This document shows, in pieces, positions 23,633 to 34,424 of a stretch of DNA of 64,000 bases; position 1 is the stretch's first letter; each line of letters opens with the position of its first letter. The DNA lies in contig CM049306.1 of assembly GCA_026874595.1 (NCBI GenBank), positions 33,434,019-33,498,018 of the forward strand, read 5' to 3'. The stretch comes from Sipunculus nudus. Taxonomy: Eukaryota; Annelida; Sipuncula; Golfingiida; Sipunculidae. Below the pieces are notes generated by a model. The model ran no database searches and was not told the DNA's origin. It saw nothing but the letters and a program-made list of their open reading frames with translations. Made by a program: the position numbers and the translations under genes.

Positions 23633-24225
23633 AAGATTTAGCTTTTCATTGGGAGCTAAATGTAATTAAACATTCAAGTAAAAAGCATATACAAACTAAC
23701 GTAAGTACAGATGATAATTTGCACTTTAAAGTTCTTTTAATGGGACGTTTTGAATTGGACTCGGACTCGGGCTACGAATCGGGTTTCATGTGAGTCGGAC
23801 TCGAAGAAGGTGAACTTTGACTCGAACCGCAAGGACTCGGACTTTGACTTGGTTCGAGTGGCCTGTGATTGGACTTGCATTCGGATTCGGATGGTGTGGG
23901 TCCCTGGAGAAATCCCTGAAGACGGAAGTCATAACTCAAGAAATCAGGCTTATCTCGAGACCAATACAAAATCTATGAAGGCCTGACATCTACAGAGGAA
24001 AATATAATGTAAGGCATATGAAGAAAAATAAAATAGCAAGTTAGACGTTGAAAAAGCTTGTTGAAAGCTTAATATAAAAAGCTATTGTATATTGACATGA
24101 TAATCTCCGTGATTAAATTCCGTGTTTAAAGTGTTTCTAATTAAGACATTTGATCTTACTCGGAATTGGACTGGAGTGTTTAAATACTCGATCTCGAAGA
24201 AAGCATACTTTGGACTTACACTCGG
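23339..24225. repeat. GACTCG-rich degenerate repeat islands
   Basis: Hexamers of the GACTCG/GACTTG/GATTCG type recur irregularly in three islands: 23355-23510, 23755-23900 and 24155-24225. A (TA)n block at 23579-23630 separates the first two. The 78-codon frame at 23750-23986, with Asp, Ser and Arg, is a by-product of the hexamer. It looks like a decayed short-unit tandem repeat. Confidence 0.6.
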
Positions 24226-24352
24226 TGATTTTTGGTCAGAAACATATAATTGATATAATCAGTTCACAGGGAATATATCAATTAAGGTTTTTGGCTTATA
24301 AAATCTATTTTAGGTAAACTAAAGGTTTCTACAAGACACATGCAAAAAAATA

Positions 24353-24395
24353 AACTGGAAAAAGCACTCAGTTAGCGCAGACCTCCGCCAATGCA
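24353..24395 (-). mobile_element. Helitron-like 3' terminus H1, copy 2 (inverted)
   Basis: On the minus strand it reads GGCGGAGGTCTGC, then CGCT-AACT-GAGTG (imperfect stem), a T run and CCAG before TTT. The expected CTAG is changed by one base. It is the same block arrangement as the copy at 21129. Confidence 0.5.
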
Positions 24396-24478
24396 GCTCA
24401 TTACCCCCATAGCATTGCGATTAAAGTGTGATAAACACAGCAGGACAATCCCTGAACGATATAGCATACGGACACTGA

Positions 24479-24492
24479 GCGCCATCTAGTGG
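24479..24492 (-). promoter_or_regulatory. CTCF-type insulator motif
   Basis: On the minus strand CCACTAGATGGCGC fits the CTCF core consensus CCASYAGRKGGCRS at every position. Bilaterian CTCF zinc fingers read this core (established). Whether it is occupied here is unknown. It may have been brought in by the adjoining Helitron-like sequence. Confidence 0.4.
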
Positions 24493-25489
24493 CCACAAAC
24501 TTAAAAAAGGCAGTTCATTAACCCATATGACATTGACAGAAATTCAGCAATTTTCCTGCAAAGAATTCGTATATCGAGGTGGGGAACCGGGTCATCCTCA
24601 AAATTTGTTCATTGTATCAAATCCTGTATCTAAATCCGCTGATAACCTGTTAGAGTAATTTTATAAACAAGCAAACAAATGCCGACTAAAACATATCCTC
24701 TATGGCGCCGGTAAAAATTAAAAGGTATGTCTTGGTATGTCACAATGATGCAATAGTTACGGCACTGGATTTGTGACGCCAAAGCCGTGATTTCGTGTCG
24801 GATCTGACAGTCGTGCGCGCTAATACTCCCGGCCAATTTTCCTCAGCACAAGGGTGCGCCCGCTACAAACCAATATGAATGAAGGAACTAATCATTAATA
24901 GAAACATCAGAGTGAAATGATTAACCTTCTTTAGAGATAACCTTGTGGTTGATATGGTCCATATGTTCCAAGGGCATGGAAAAGCCACAAAAAAGAAAGT
25001 CTTGAAGACTTAGGCTAAGAAGACATTGTGTAAAGTCGGATGAGACTTACCCATCGTCAGTTACATAAGAATTAAACCCAACCGTCATAATTTTATTTTC
25101 CCATTAATCTTACAAATATATGTATAATCCAATAAAATATAGGGTTATCTCCTTAAAATATTATGATATTTGTCGTTCCCAAACTGTTTGTAAACTCTTG
25201 TAAACAAAAGGAAATAGGCTTACTACCGGCGCTATCAGTCGAGTAAAACAAAGATAGCCCACACTCCACCTGGTGGCAATAAAATGAAACTTCAGAAGAA
25301 TTGAACAGCCTTTCAAATGGTGTCCCTTCTGTGTTTATTCTTTCGTGTTTCTTCTTTTGTTTGAAAATTGTCGTGCATGCATAACATCAGACCTCTGGTG
25401 ATGCAGTTTTGGTATGGTAAACAGACACACGTGGACTTTGTTTACTCATACACAAACAGACCATAACAACAAATGAAACAGGTGTAATA
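24493..25489. other. intergenic, no gene recognised
   Basis: No coding signal. A second, poorer CTCF-like match, CCACCTGGTGGCA, lies at 25267-25279. Confidence 0.4.
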
Positions 25490-25850
25490 TGGATAGTAAG
25501 TGCGTATGCCCGGATAGGTTTGCTGTGAACTTTTGCATTCAGCCCAAGATGAACTAACAGCGGCCACCAATTTCCTACTTTTTCTTTTGTGTGGGACGGA
25601 AAGCTTGGCCATACATAAGTTGTCCTTTAGATAACTAGTCACAATGTGCGGCCTACGATATAAGGCCGTCTCCCTGTTTATCTATCTATCTGTCTATGGA
25701 TATACTTGAATTGGTTGTCTTATCTGAAGAAAAAAGAAGAAAGTATACCTTACAGTGATATCACATAGAGCATATATCAAGATGTTTTGCTGAGATGGTC
25801 TTTTGTAAGGTAAACGTAAAAGGTTTCATGAAAGAAGGTATGTTTATGAT
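25490..25850 (+). repeat. dispersed repeat family R2, copy 1
   Basis: The core runs from GGCCATACATAAG (25607) through GCGGCCTAC, TCTGTTTATCTATCTGT, GAATTGGTTGTCTTATCTGA, CAGTGATATCA and GCTGAGATGGTCTTTTGT to AAAGGTTTCATG. The same order of blocks is found at 26572-26830 and 48664-49010. The preceding 100 bp (TGCTGTGAACTTTTG) is also repeated near 25915. There is no coding capacity. Confidence 0.7.
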
Positions 25851-25899
25851 AAAACCATAAAAATAAATTAACAAAATAGTGCTTCGGTATGCCAAATGG

Positions 25900-26290
25900 T
25901 TTTGGAATGGTTATGCTGTGAACTTTTGTATTTAGCCAAACTGAACTTGTACACATGAGTTAATACGCATATTATTGCAAATATTTATGTACCTTTTAAG
26001 TCATACTGTGACATGCATTTCAACGGTCATTCATATCCTATTTTTTATTGGGACAGAAAACTCCGTGAAAAAAACACAAACGTTCGTGGTATTTCCTTTA
26101 CTACATGAGTGTTCTTATAACACGCTTATCATCGCTTTCACATTCAAAACATAAACCTTACCTTATTTCTAGTAAGGTTTACTGCAGGCAAACGTCTGCC
26201 AGATACTTTGATAACAGTTTATTAATGTCAATGCAAGTTGACCATACGAGCATTGCGCTGATGAGCAAATCTGATGAAAAAAGTTCATGA
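25900..26290. repeat. partial second copy of the R2 upstream flank
   Basis: TGCTGTGAACTTTTGTATTTAGCC near 25915 matches the stretch near 25520, and a later GGGACAGAAA block matches GGGACGGAAA. This shows that the repeating unit was larger than the 250-bp core. A 61-codon frame at 26105-26290 has no recognisable domain. Confidence 0.4.
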
Positions 26291-26571
26291 CACCGAACAT
26301 TTAGATCTATAAAATACAAAAGATGAAAATAATCTTCTGATTTGTTACTTGAGCAAATTTTAAAATCCAGCTGGCCTAAACAGATTTTGAAAAAAAAAGT
26401 ATTTTATGACCTGAATATCAAAATGAGGTTACACCTGCTTGCTCATATTTCAGTAGATGGACGTTCTATCTGTAGATTTAATGGTGTGTGTTAAGTTATT
26501 GTTACAGACGAGGGATTAAGATTAAAGTTCTACGGCAAACTTTTAGTAAGAAGACGTCTTCTTATCATTGA

Positions 26572-26830
26572 CTGGGCATATACAAGTAGTCGTTCTCCTT
26601 AAGTTAACCAGTCATCACAAGCGGCCTACAATTTAACTGAATGTCTGTTTATCTATCTGTATATCTCTATTATTATATACAAGCATGTACGTGAATTGGT
26701 TGTATTATCTGAGGAAATAAGGAGAAAGCATATATCTAACAGTGATATTATGAGTTCATAAAAAATATCTAAAGATTTTTGGCTGATATGGTCTTTTGTA
26801 TGGAATACGTAAAGGTTTCATGCTAGACAA
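26572..26830 (+). repeat. dispersed repeat family R2, copy 2
   Basis: Same block order as copy 1: GGGCATATACAAG, GCGGCCTACA, TCTGTTTATCTATCTGT, GAATTGGTTGTATTATCTGA, CAGTGATATTA, GGCTGATATGGTCTTTTGT and AAAGGTTTCATG. It is about 965 bp downstream of copy 1 in the same orientation. Confidence 0.7.
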
Positions 26831-27048
26831 ATGTAAAAAAAGGATAAACAACTATGCTTTGTGAAGCAAGATCGTGCAATGGTTTGTGACCTCGAGGCGG
26901 AGGTTCATATTCTAAATAACACATATTTAATCAATAGTAACAGTTATAACAGAAACATGATTGTGCAGTAGACATATAATAAACTATATGAGGTTATCTA
27001 AAAAAACAGAAATGTCGGAAATTATAGGAGTCATCGAAGGCCCTGTTA

Positions 27049-27065
27049 TCTCTCTCTCTCTCTTT

Positions 27066-27098
<33 letters not shown>

Positions 27099-27122
27099 TC
27101 TCTCTCTCTCTCTATCTCTCTC

Positions 27123-27204
<82 letters not shown>
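27049..27204. repeat. compound (CT)n(AT)n microsatellite
   Basis: (CT)n with a few TTT and TAT interruptions to 27165, then (AT)n to 27204. Same order and polarity as at 20356 and 34336. Confidence 0.95.
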
Positions 27205-27209
<5 letters not shown>

Positions 27210-27211
<2 letters not shown>

Positions 27212-29505
27212 TACATGTTATTAGCAGCAGGAAGTAAATAGGAATCTTGTTGTTCTAGAAATTTCCATGCTTAAGTTTTTCCTCCAGGTACTAATTAATA
27301 TAGAAAATAATTTATCACGTCAAACAAATTTGTAAACGCGTTCTAAAATTGTTCGTGTCTTGGCAACATTAATGGGTTGCCGTAATGGTGTTTATCTAAT
27401 TAGGGGACACTCTCAGTGATACAGGGACGGCAGGGGATTACAAACCTAAGGTTAGGCAATTACCGGCCCCGCGGGGCATGACACCTGGTTCTAACATCAT
27501 TATCATTTTTGTTGTTGTAACATTTCCAGTTCATATTGGCTTAGACAGCGGATTTAACGAACCAGTAAACAAGCACCCGTATACCGTAAACACTCGAACA
27601 GAGAATGTCACGTGGCCAAACACCTTGCATATCAATAACCAATATAGACGCCCCAAGGGCATTTGTCATTAACTAAAGGTGAGGTAACGTGAATGCAAGA
27701 ACATCATAGACGCAAACTTGTTATTGTGTACCGACATCGTGTTGTTCGTACAAAAGGAAACGTTGCAGTGTACATAGGTATTCCAGAAAACTAACGTATA
27801 AATAACGAATTTCCCCGAGGCGGCGCTAAATCTGCACACCAACTATTTGTTTACCCATAACGCTTTACATAGACCCTTCTTTGATGACAGTATAAGCTCG
27901 GAAAGCCAGCACGCCGATGAGAGCTCATTATAGTAGTAATATTGTATACTTTGGGCCACTTCGCAGCTCTGCGCCAAGCAGCCTATCCGGGGCGCAATAC
28001 CTGGCTACTCTATATATTATTGTATGCAAACCTGACACCGGTACCTAACTGATCCATAGCCGAAGGGTCATTGTGTATTTGTACTCGCAAATAAGGCCAC
28101 AAGATGTACTGGCGCTTGATCAAAGATCAAAGTACTCCAACTGGAACGGTGTTTATGATACAAGGAGGTCGGAGAGAACGTGCTTATGAACCCGACCCGC
28201 GTATTAATGCTATCACTCTCTCGCTATAATTAGACGGAATATTAGGAATTAATTTGCGAGCCGTTTTGGTCTGTTGGGGCGATTTGATGAGGCCCGTTCG
28301 TGACTGGTCGGACAAATCGATACGAGGGAAAGATGGTTTGCTTGATCCATCGGTGACTTTCATTTACATAGCTCACATTGTTGAAGAGACGTGAGCGACA
28401 CAAGAGTTGTCACCCAGATATCCTTGTATATTCACCAATAGTCAGACATACAATCGAAACAGGATACAGACAACTTGGTAGCCTGGTCGGTTATTGAAGT
28501 CATCATGCAGGGCATTATTCGCTTACACTCAGTAGAACAGGCGTAGATTATAAACAATTGAAATTAAAGTTTCTGTAAGTTTAAATTACTCCAAACCAAA
28601 TTAAACTGTGACTTGATTCTTACAATACGCATACTTGTTCATTAATTTATTTTAAAGTAGTTTTCAATAAGTTTAATTTTGTTTATGTTTATATATTGTT
28701 CTCGTCTTTGATTAAGATTTCGAATATTTTTACATGAAAAAGAGAAAACCTAAGTAACAATTAAAAATCAAGCTATAGCCTCAATCATATGACAGAAAAT
28801 TCTGAAAAGCATTTTGTGATTTAAAAAATCACGAAATCCACTCTCAAAAGGGCTTTAATCTGTTCTATCGACTTGTGTCAAGTTTTTTAAATGTTGTTCT
28901 GAAAAAAATATCTTTGTATGAATTAAGAGAAAACCGCATATAGATATGACCAACCAATATGGCTAGCATTTACGAATTGTCTATTAAATCCATGTGAATG
29001 TTTCACTACTTTTTACTCCTTTGAATTATCACAAGGGTCTAAAAAAGTATATAAAAAGCTGTCTTGCGCGTGGGTACCTTTATCTCTTTTCAGGCCTGGC
29101 GTAGATGAACGACTGACAAGCAGCGCAAGTGCTCTGGACAAAAAGAGTAGGAAGTGAAAAAAAGACACAAAATTAGCGACATTTTCCAATATTTTATAAC
29201 AGACTGAATAAAAATGTGCTTTCCATACTACTTAATAAAATAGCTCATGAAAGTCAGAAACTTACATGGGTCACATGAAGATAAAGACATTTTCCACTTG
29301 TTGTGATATATGGTGGACATTTGCACACAAGAAAATTGTGACGTGTCCTGTTCTTGTTCTAACTGGACTGTTACAGCAATAGAGAAACTAGAATACGGTT
29401 AGTCGACAAGCGACTACGTGTATCCGCCGAAATCAGAGTGGGACGGGTGAAGTGAGGCATGGATTGAGTGGCAAGGGGAAATAGAATGCGGTGTGTTGTA
29501 TATTA
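27210..29505. other. intergenic, no gene recognised
   Basis: No convincing exon or transposon end. Composition is a little less AT-rich around 27.8-28.3 kb. A TATA-like GTATAAATAA near 27796 has no recognisable downstream gene. Confidence 0.4.
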
Positions 29506-29509
29506 GCAT

Positions 29510-30345
29510 GGATGTCTGCAGCCGAAATGTGTATGTAGGTTGCGCCACCTTCCACAAAATCCAGAAAGCTGTCCAACTTGTATACATATGAAAATTTTAG
29601 GCAGATAAGTCAAACCACTTCTTGAATATGAGTGATTTTATCCCACAGCAGACAAACAGACGGATTCTGTCGAAAATGTTTGCAGGTGGCGCCTCCAGTT
29701 TTGTGTATGATAAAGAGCTATGTGAGATATATACACATGCAAAATTTCAGGAGGATATAGCGAACCAGTCCTGAGATATAAGCCTGGATGTCCGCAGTTT
29801 AAACATAAATGTAGGTGGCACCACCTGCCACAATATCCAGAAAGCTATCCAAGATGTATAAATATGCAAACTTTTAGGCAGATAAGTCAAACCACTACTG
29901 AGATATGAGTGATTTTATCCCAAGGCAGACAAACAGACGGACGCTGTGCAAAAATGGTTGCAGGTGGCGCCACCAGTTTTGCGTATGATAAAAAGCTATG
30001 TGAGATCTATACACATGCAAAAGTTTTTGCTCAATCGGTCAAACGGTTCCCGTTTGGATGTCTGCAGCATAAACGTGAATTTAGGTGGCGCGACCTGTCT
30101 TAAAATCAAGAAAGCTGTCCAGAATGTATAAACCTGCAAAATTACAGGTTGATAAGTCCAACCAATGCAGATATATGGGTGATTTTATCCCAAGGCAGAT
30201 GAACAGATGGACGCTGTGCAAAAATGGTTGCAGGTGGCGCCACTATTTTTAGTGTATGTTATAAAGCTATCCAAGGGCTACATTTTTGCAAACTTTTTAG
30301 CCTGATCGGTCAAAAGGTTCCCGAGATATCTGGGTTTATGTGTGG
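29510..30345 (+). repeat. dimeric tandem repeat, period about 270-276 bp
   Basis: GGATGTCTGCAG-type unit starts occur at 29510, 29786 and 30056. Each unit holds two related halves of about 135 bp, both with an AAGCTATG-like block, an ATGCAAA block and GTCAAACC. Each full unit also contains CAGACAAACAGACGG and the near-palindrome GGTGGCGCCACC. Frames of 60-68 codons across it change from unit to unit and are not genes. The last unit leads into a diverged 3' segment ending in A12 (30449-30460). Confidence 0.75.
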
Positions 30346-30460
30346 AAACAGACGCACAAATGGACTCTGGACAGAGAGGAAAGGTCAGAGGTCAACCAAA
30401 AATGAGGGCGCAGCAGTTCACATGTGACCCAATCATAATTTTGAATAAAAAAAAAAAACC
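30346..30460 (+). repeat. A-tailed 3' segment of the tandem repeat block
   Basis: After the last unit a unique stretch of about 100 bp ends TTTTGAATAAAAAAAAAAAA. A polyadenylation-like signal fused to an A run suggests retroposition of a transcript containing the repeats. I found no flanking duplication. Confidence 0.35.
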
Positions 30461-30497
30461 TGCCCAGAGGATACGGCGGAGTTCTCCGGAAACCTAT

Positions 30498-30518
30498 GCG
30501 GCGGCGGCGGCGGCGGCG
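30498..30518. repeat. (GCG)n trinucleotide run
   Basis: Seven GCG/GGC units, the only GC trinucleotide run in the window. Confidence 0.9.
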
Positions 30519-30519
30519 T

Positions 30520-31696
30520 CCGACTGAAAACTTAGTATCCGCTATGTAACTCTCTTTTGTATGATACAATAATATATCTCGGAATTGTAATACTGAAAAC
30601 AGAGAAAAAAGGAGTGGTTTTGAAAAAAATAGTAATTAGCGCCTGTTTAAGTAAATCTTCAAAAAAGATTGCGTTTTTTTTAAATTATTTAGGCCTGTTT
30701 TTTCGTGATTACACTTTACAACCAATCAGCTACTTAGTCAACTATGCACATGGCCATGCAATGATCTGAACTGTCCCAAGCCGATCTTGAAGGTGGTGCT
30801 GCATGGACGTTTGATCAATCTGATTTCTTAAATAACGTCTATGGACCATGTATATGCTTTCCTTTTCTCAGGTTTCTATAAAACACACTATTCCCTTTTA
30901 CAAGAAATTTGAAAGTATTCCTCAAAACAGAGGGACGCATTTTTTTTACAGATTGAACTGTTGATCTGAGTCTAGACTTTAATTCCTTTACAACTTGAAA
31001 CACAGCTAGTCGAACCAATATATAAAACGGCCATGATCTTAATTTGCTATCATCGAAAATGGAGACTAAAATCTCAACGTGAACTAACTGATGCTGCACG
31101 GGATGACAGTACACTTCCTACTCAGAGGCCATACATGTTACATTCGTTGATTCAAACTACCCAATGTCATAAAACACTTTCTTTACCGTATGAGGCCACC
31201 TGGGAGCTGGCAAAGGTCCAAGATAGGTCATTCCAATGACGGAGAAATATGCCGTTTTTTTAAAGTCCTCTTGATGTTTTTACGTACCATAGGTGATGGC
31301 GGATATATCTTTGATAAACTAGAAAACAATCAGAGAGCGCATACCACCGCAAATGCCTTAACTAATTTTCTTCCAGAAATACACCACCATTGGATCGGTC
31401 CGAAAACATAATCAGTAGTTCCTAACATCATAACCCATGATAAGCGTTTGTAAATATTGGCGAAGAATGCATTTTGGAACCAGAGTGGGCCGCATAAGTT
31501 ATTGTTGTTGGAAATATATCTACATTTCCTAGTGTCGAACACGCGCCAAGATGATATGTTGCTTTTATACTAAAACCAATCAGCCAGAGAACCAATGGGG
31601 CAGCAGACAAAGGGGGGATTCGTCTGGATCCTGATCCGCAGATTAGTTTTACCAATACGTCCAAAGATTAAAGCTGCTCCTTTCCCCTTCGAGTTC

Positions 31697-31698
<2 letters not shown>
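30520..31698. other. intergenic, no gene recognised
   Basis: Frames up to 91 codons on both strands overlap each other and show no domain. A CCAAT-rich patch (ACCAATCAGCC) lies near 31574-31584. Confidence 0.4.

Positions 31699-31700
<2 letters not shown>

Positions 31701-31754
<54 letters not shown>
31701..31754. repeat. (AT)n microsatellite
   Basis: About 54 bp of AT repeat with one T insertion. Confidence 0.95.
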
Positions 31755-32128
31755 GATTTTTTTGGCCTCCGTGTCTGCAGGCAAAAATCTGTCGATCCCG
31801 TCTGCTTGTCTCTAGTAGGAAGAAGGAGTATAATTTTATACTCGCCGACAATATTCCATTCATAGGTTTATTTTTGTCCATTTATAACAAAGGCCGGCCT
31901 TGGAAATAATTCATGTGACGGTTTCATCGAACAAAAAATGACCAATCTATTACACCACACGCAGCCCAAATGTAATCTCACTAAATTAAACCCCGCTGGT
32001 CCTTCATAAGGTCCAAATAATCTGTCGCATCAAAGTCGAGATTTCACGGTTACTGCTCCAAAGGGTGAGTTATTATCCCCGCCATCTTTGTTGTTCACAT
32101 TTTTCATATCATCGTTCAATTGTTTCTA

Positions 32129-32198
32129 TTATATATAAACATATGTATATATAAACACACACACATACACACACATATATATATCATATATCATATAT

Positions 32199-32229
<31 letters not shown>

Positions 32230-32286
32230 AATGAGCTAATTCTTAGCCCATCAGCATTTTGAATTCACGCCCTCTCATCTCTCTCT

Positions 32287-32350
<64 letters not shown>
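32129..32350. repeat. (AC)n, (AT)n and (CT)n/(AT)n microsatellite cluster
   Basis: An (AC)/(AT) mixture at 32129-32229, then a short CT patch running into (AT)n at 32291-32350. It lies just 44 bp left of the LINE target duplication. Confidence 0.9.
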
Positions 32351-32354
<4 letters not shown>

Positions 32355-32393
32355 CGAATGTCTAAATATTTTTGGTAAATTTTTTTTTTCTCA

Positions 32394-34254
32394 GGTAATT
32401 GAGGTCCCCTACCTAACAAAGATAAATGCTCCCCCATACTTCAGTATGCGGATGACACGGCGTTGTTATTAAATAACCACATTTCCTTGAAACATGCGTT
32501 AAAGCAAGTAAATAAATCTGGTGAAGTATCCGGACTTCAACTGAATCTGAGGAAAACAGAAGGAATCTTACTGGGACAGCTAAAAAAATGTGATCATAAT
32601 ACACAAAAATTTGAAATAAATTTTTCTGATAAACCGATTAAATATCTTGGAATTCATATTTCTCACGATATAAAATCCACTACAAACTATCACTGGGGAA
32701 AAAAATTGAATCAATAGAAAATAAGTTTTGTTCTTGGAAACAACGAAATTTATCTATGAAAGGAAAAATTATTTTATTAAAATCATTTGGATTATCTACT
32801 TTAACAATGTCACTCTCAGTTATGACTGTACCTAAAAATATTATAACCAGAATAAAAAGGATGTTCTTTGGGTTTATATGGAAATCAACAGAACGTATCC
32901 GGAGAAACACGTTAATTGCAGATTACGAAGATGGTGGTCTACGCATGGTTGATTTAGAATTGTATGAAAAAGCGTTAAAAGCAGCATGGGTGCAAAAATT
33001 ATTTAGTCAAACCGGTCAAATAAACCCAATAGGGAAGTTCTATGTTAATCAGGTGTGCAAAAACTAACAATTACTGCTTCAATTATGAAATTGGCCATGT
33101 ACCAGAACTGAACGAATTGCCAGTATTCTACAGAGAAATGTTATGTAATTTTAGCCAATGTCAAACGAAATCTGATATTCGCTATATGAGCAGTAACCAA
33201 TTCCTAAAACAACAAATATGGTTAAACAAGAACTTTATGTTCCATGGCAAATGCTTATATTTTAAAAACTGGTTAAATGTAGGGATAATACATGTAAAAG
33301 ATTTATATGATGAAAACGGAATATTGATTAATGAACGAAATATTTTACATAAATTACGAAAAACAACAGATTGGATCAGGGAATACTATATTATAAGGAA
33401 TGTCTTTAAGAGATATAATGAAATATTTGAATGTGAAAATGCTCAGTATTGTCATGCAAGGCTGACTCATAAATATACTATAGACAAAGTGTGTATAGAT
33501 CTGATGCAAATTAATTCAAAAGCAATATACAAATTCTTTGTTAAGAAGCAAATTGTTCAACCTTTATCGAAAAGTAAATGGATTAAATCATTTGGATTAG
33601 ATAAGGATACTTTTTGTTTCAGAGATATATACATACGCAAAGTACAGCGAGAACCGATCGCTAGATTAGCGGACTTCAATTATAAATTATAACAAGATTT
33701 ATTGGTTACAAATTCATCATTGTTCAAGTGGAAAAGGAGTATATCTGAAAATTGTGAGTTGTGTAATGTCAAAGAGGATGTTGAACATATGCTCTATACG
33801 TGTTGTTTAAACAAATGCATTTGGAGAAAATTTGAAACCTGTTTTAAATGTAAATTGAGTTGGAAGATATTTGTGGTAGGATATTCATCGGAAAATCATT
33901 TCTTGAACTGTATTGAAGAGAGTATATCTTTTATTATGTGGTCACTGTACAAGTTCAAAATCAAGTGTAAAATGAAAGATGTCTATCCTTCTGCGGAGGG
34001 ATTGATTGGATATATAGTATGATTTAAAAAGTTATCTAAACACAAGATTTGTAAAGAAGTATAAAGTAAAACAAGTGAAATTAGGCCAGCTGTTTGATAT
34101 GTTGTAAAGATAAAGATATATTGCACACTGCATGTAAGTCATTATAAATATATGTTTGTCTATCCACTTCCTTTACCTGCCGGGGGAAGATTGGAGTATG
34201 GAAATGGCAGAATGGAAATGAATAAAGATTTAAAAAAAAAAGGTAATTGAGGTC
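32394..34254 (+). mobile_element. 5'-truncated L1/Tx1-like LINE with 13-bp target duplication
   Basis: GGTAATTGAGGTC stands at 32394-32406 and again at 34242-34254. The insert between (32407-34241, 1835 bp) starts in the middle of a reverse transcriptase and ends AATAAAGATTT plus A10. Target duplication, 5' truncation and poly(A) are the marks of target-primed reverse transcription. The short 3' untranslated part runs from about 34025 to the tail. Divergence is moderate: duplications intact, reading frame broken only two or three times, so the insertion is not very old. Confidence 0.9.
32406..34022 (+). pseudogene. LINE ORF2 3' half, broken
   Basis: The frame opens with the YADD catalytic box (32445-32456) of a reverse transcriptase, followed by the thumb-like KYLGIHIS region. 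A frameshift in the A7 run at 32699-32705 moves it to a frame containing WKQRNLSMKGKI and DGGLRMVD, typical of L1/Tx1-type connectors. A second shift lies near 33040-33060, and a stop (TAA) at 33690-33692. The last part (33702-34022) carries a CX2CX7HX4C zinc-knuckle-like motif, as in the C-terminus of L1-group ORF2. The endonuclease and the first part of the reverse transcriptase are absent through truncation. It cannot make active protein. Confidence 0.85.
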
Positions 34255-34335
34255 ACGGATATGCGAGGTAAACCATATGTATATAATCTAATACTTACCC
34301 CAACTTCAACTTCAACTTTTGAAAATCATCGGTTC

Positions 34336-34342
34336 CCCCTCC

Positions 34343-34420
<78 letters not shown>
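34336..34420. repeat. compound (CT)n(AT)n microsatellite
   Basis: (CT)n to about 34392 followed by (AT)n. Third plus-strand instance of this order. Confidence 0.95.
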
Positions 34421-34422
<2 letters not shown>

Positions 34423-34424
34423 GT

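Noticed and set aside
26961-27224. Frames of Ser-Leu and Tyr-Ile repeats, here and at other CT/AT tracts
   Set aside because: Direct translations of dinucleotide repeats.
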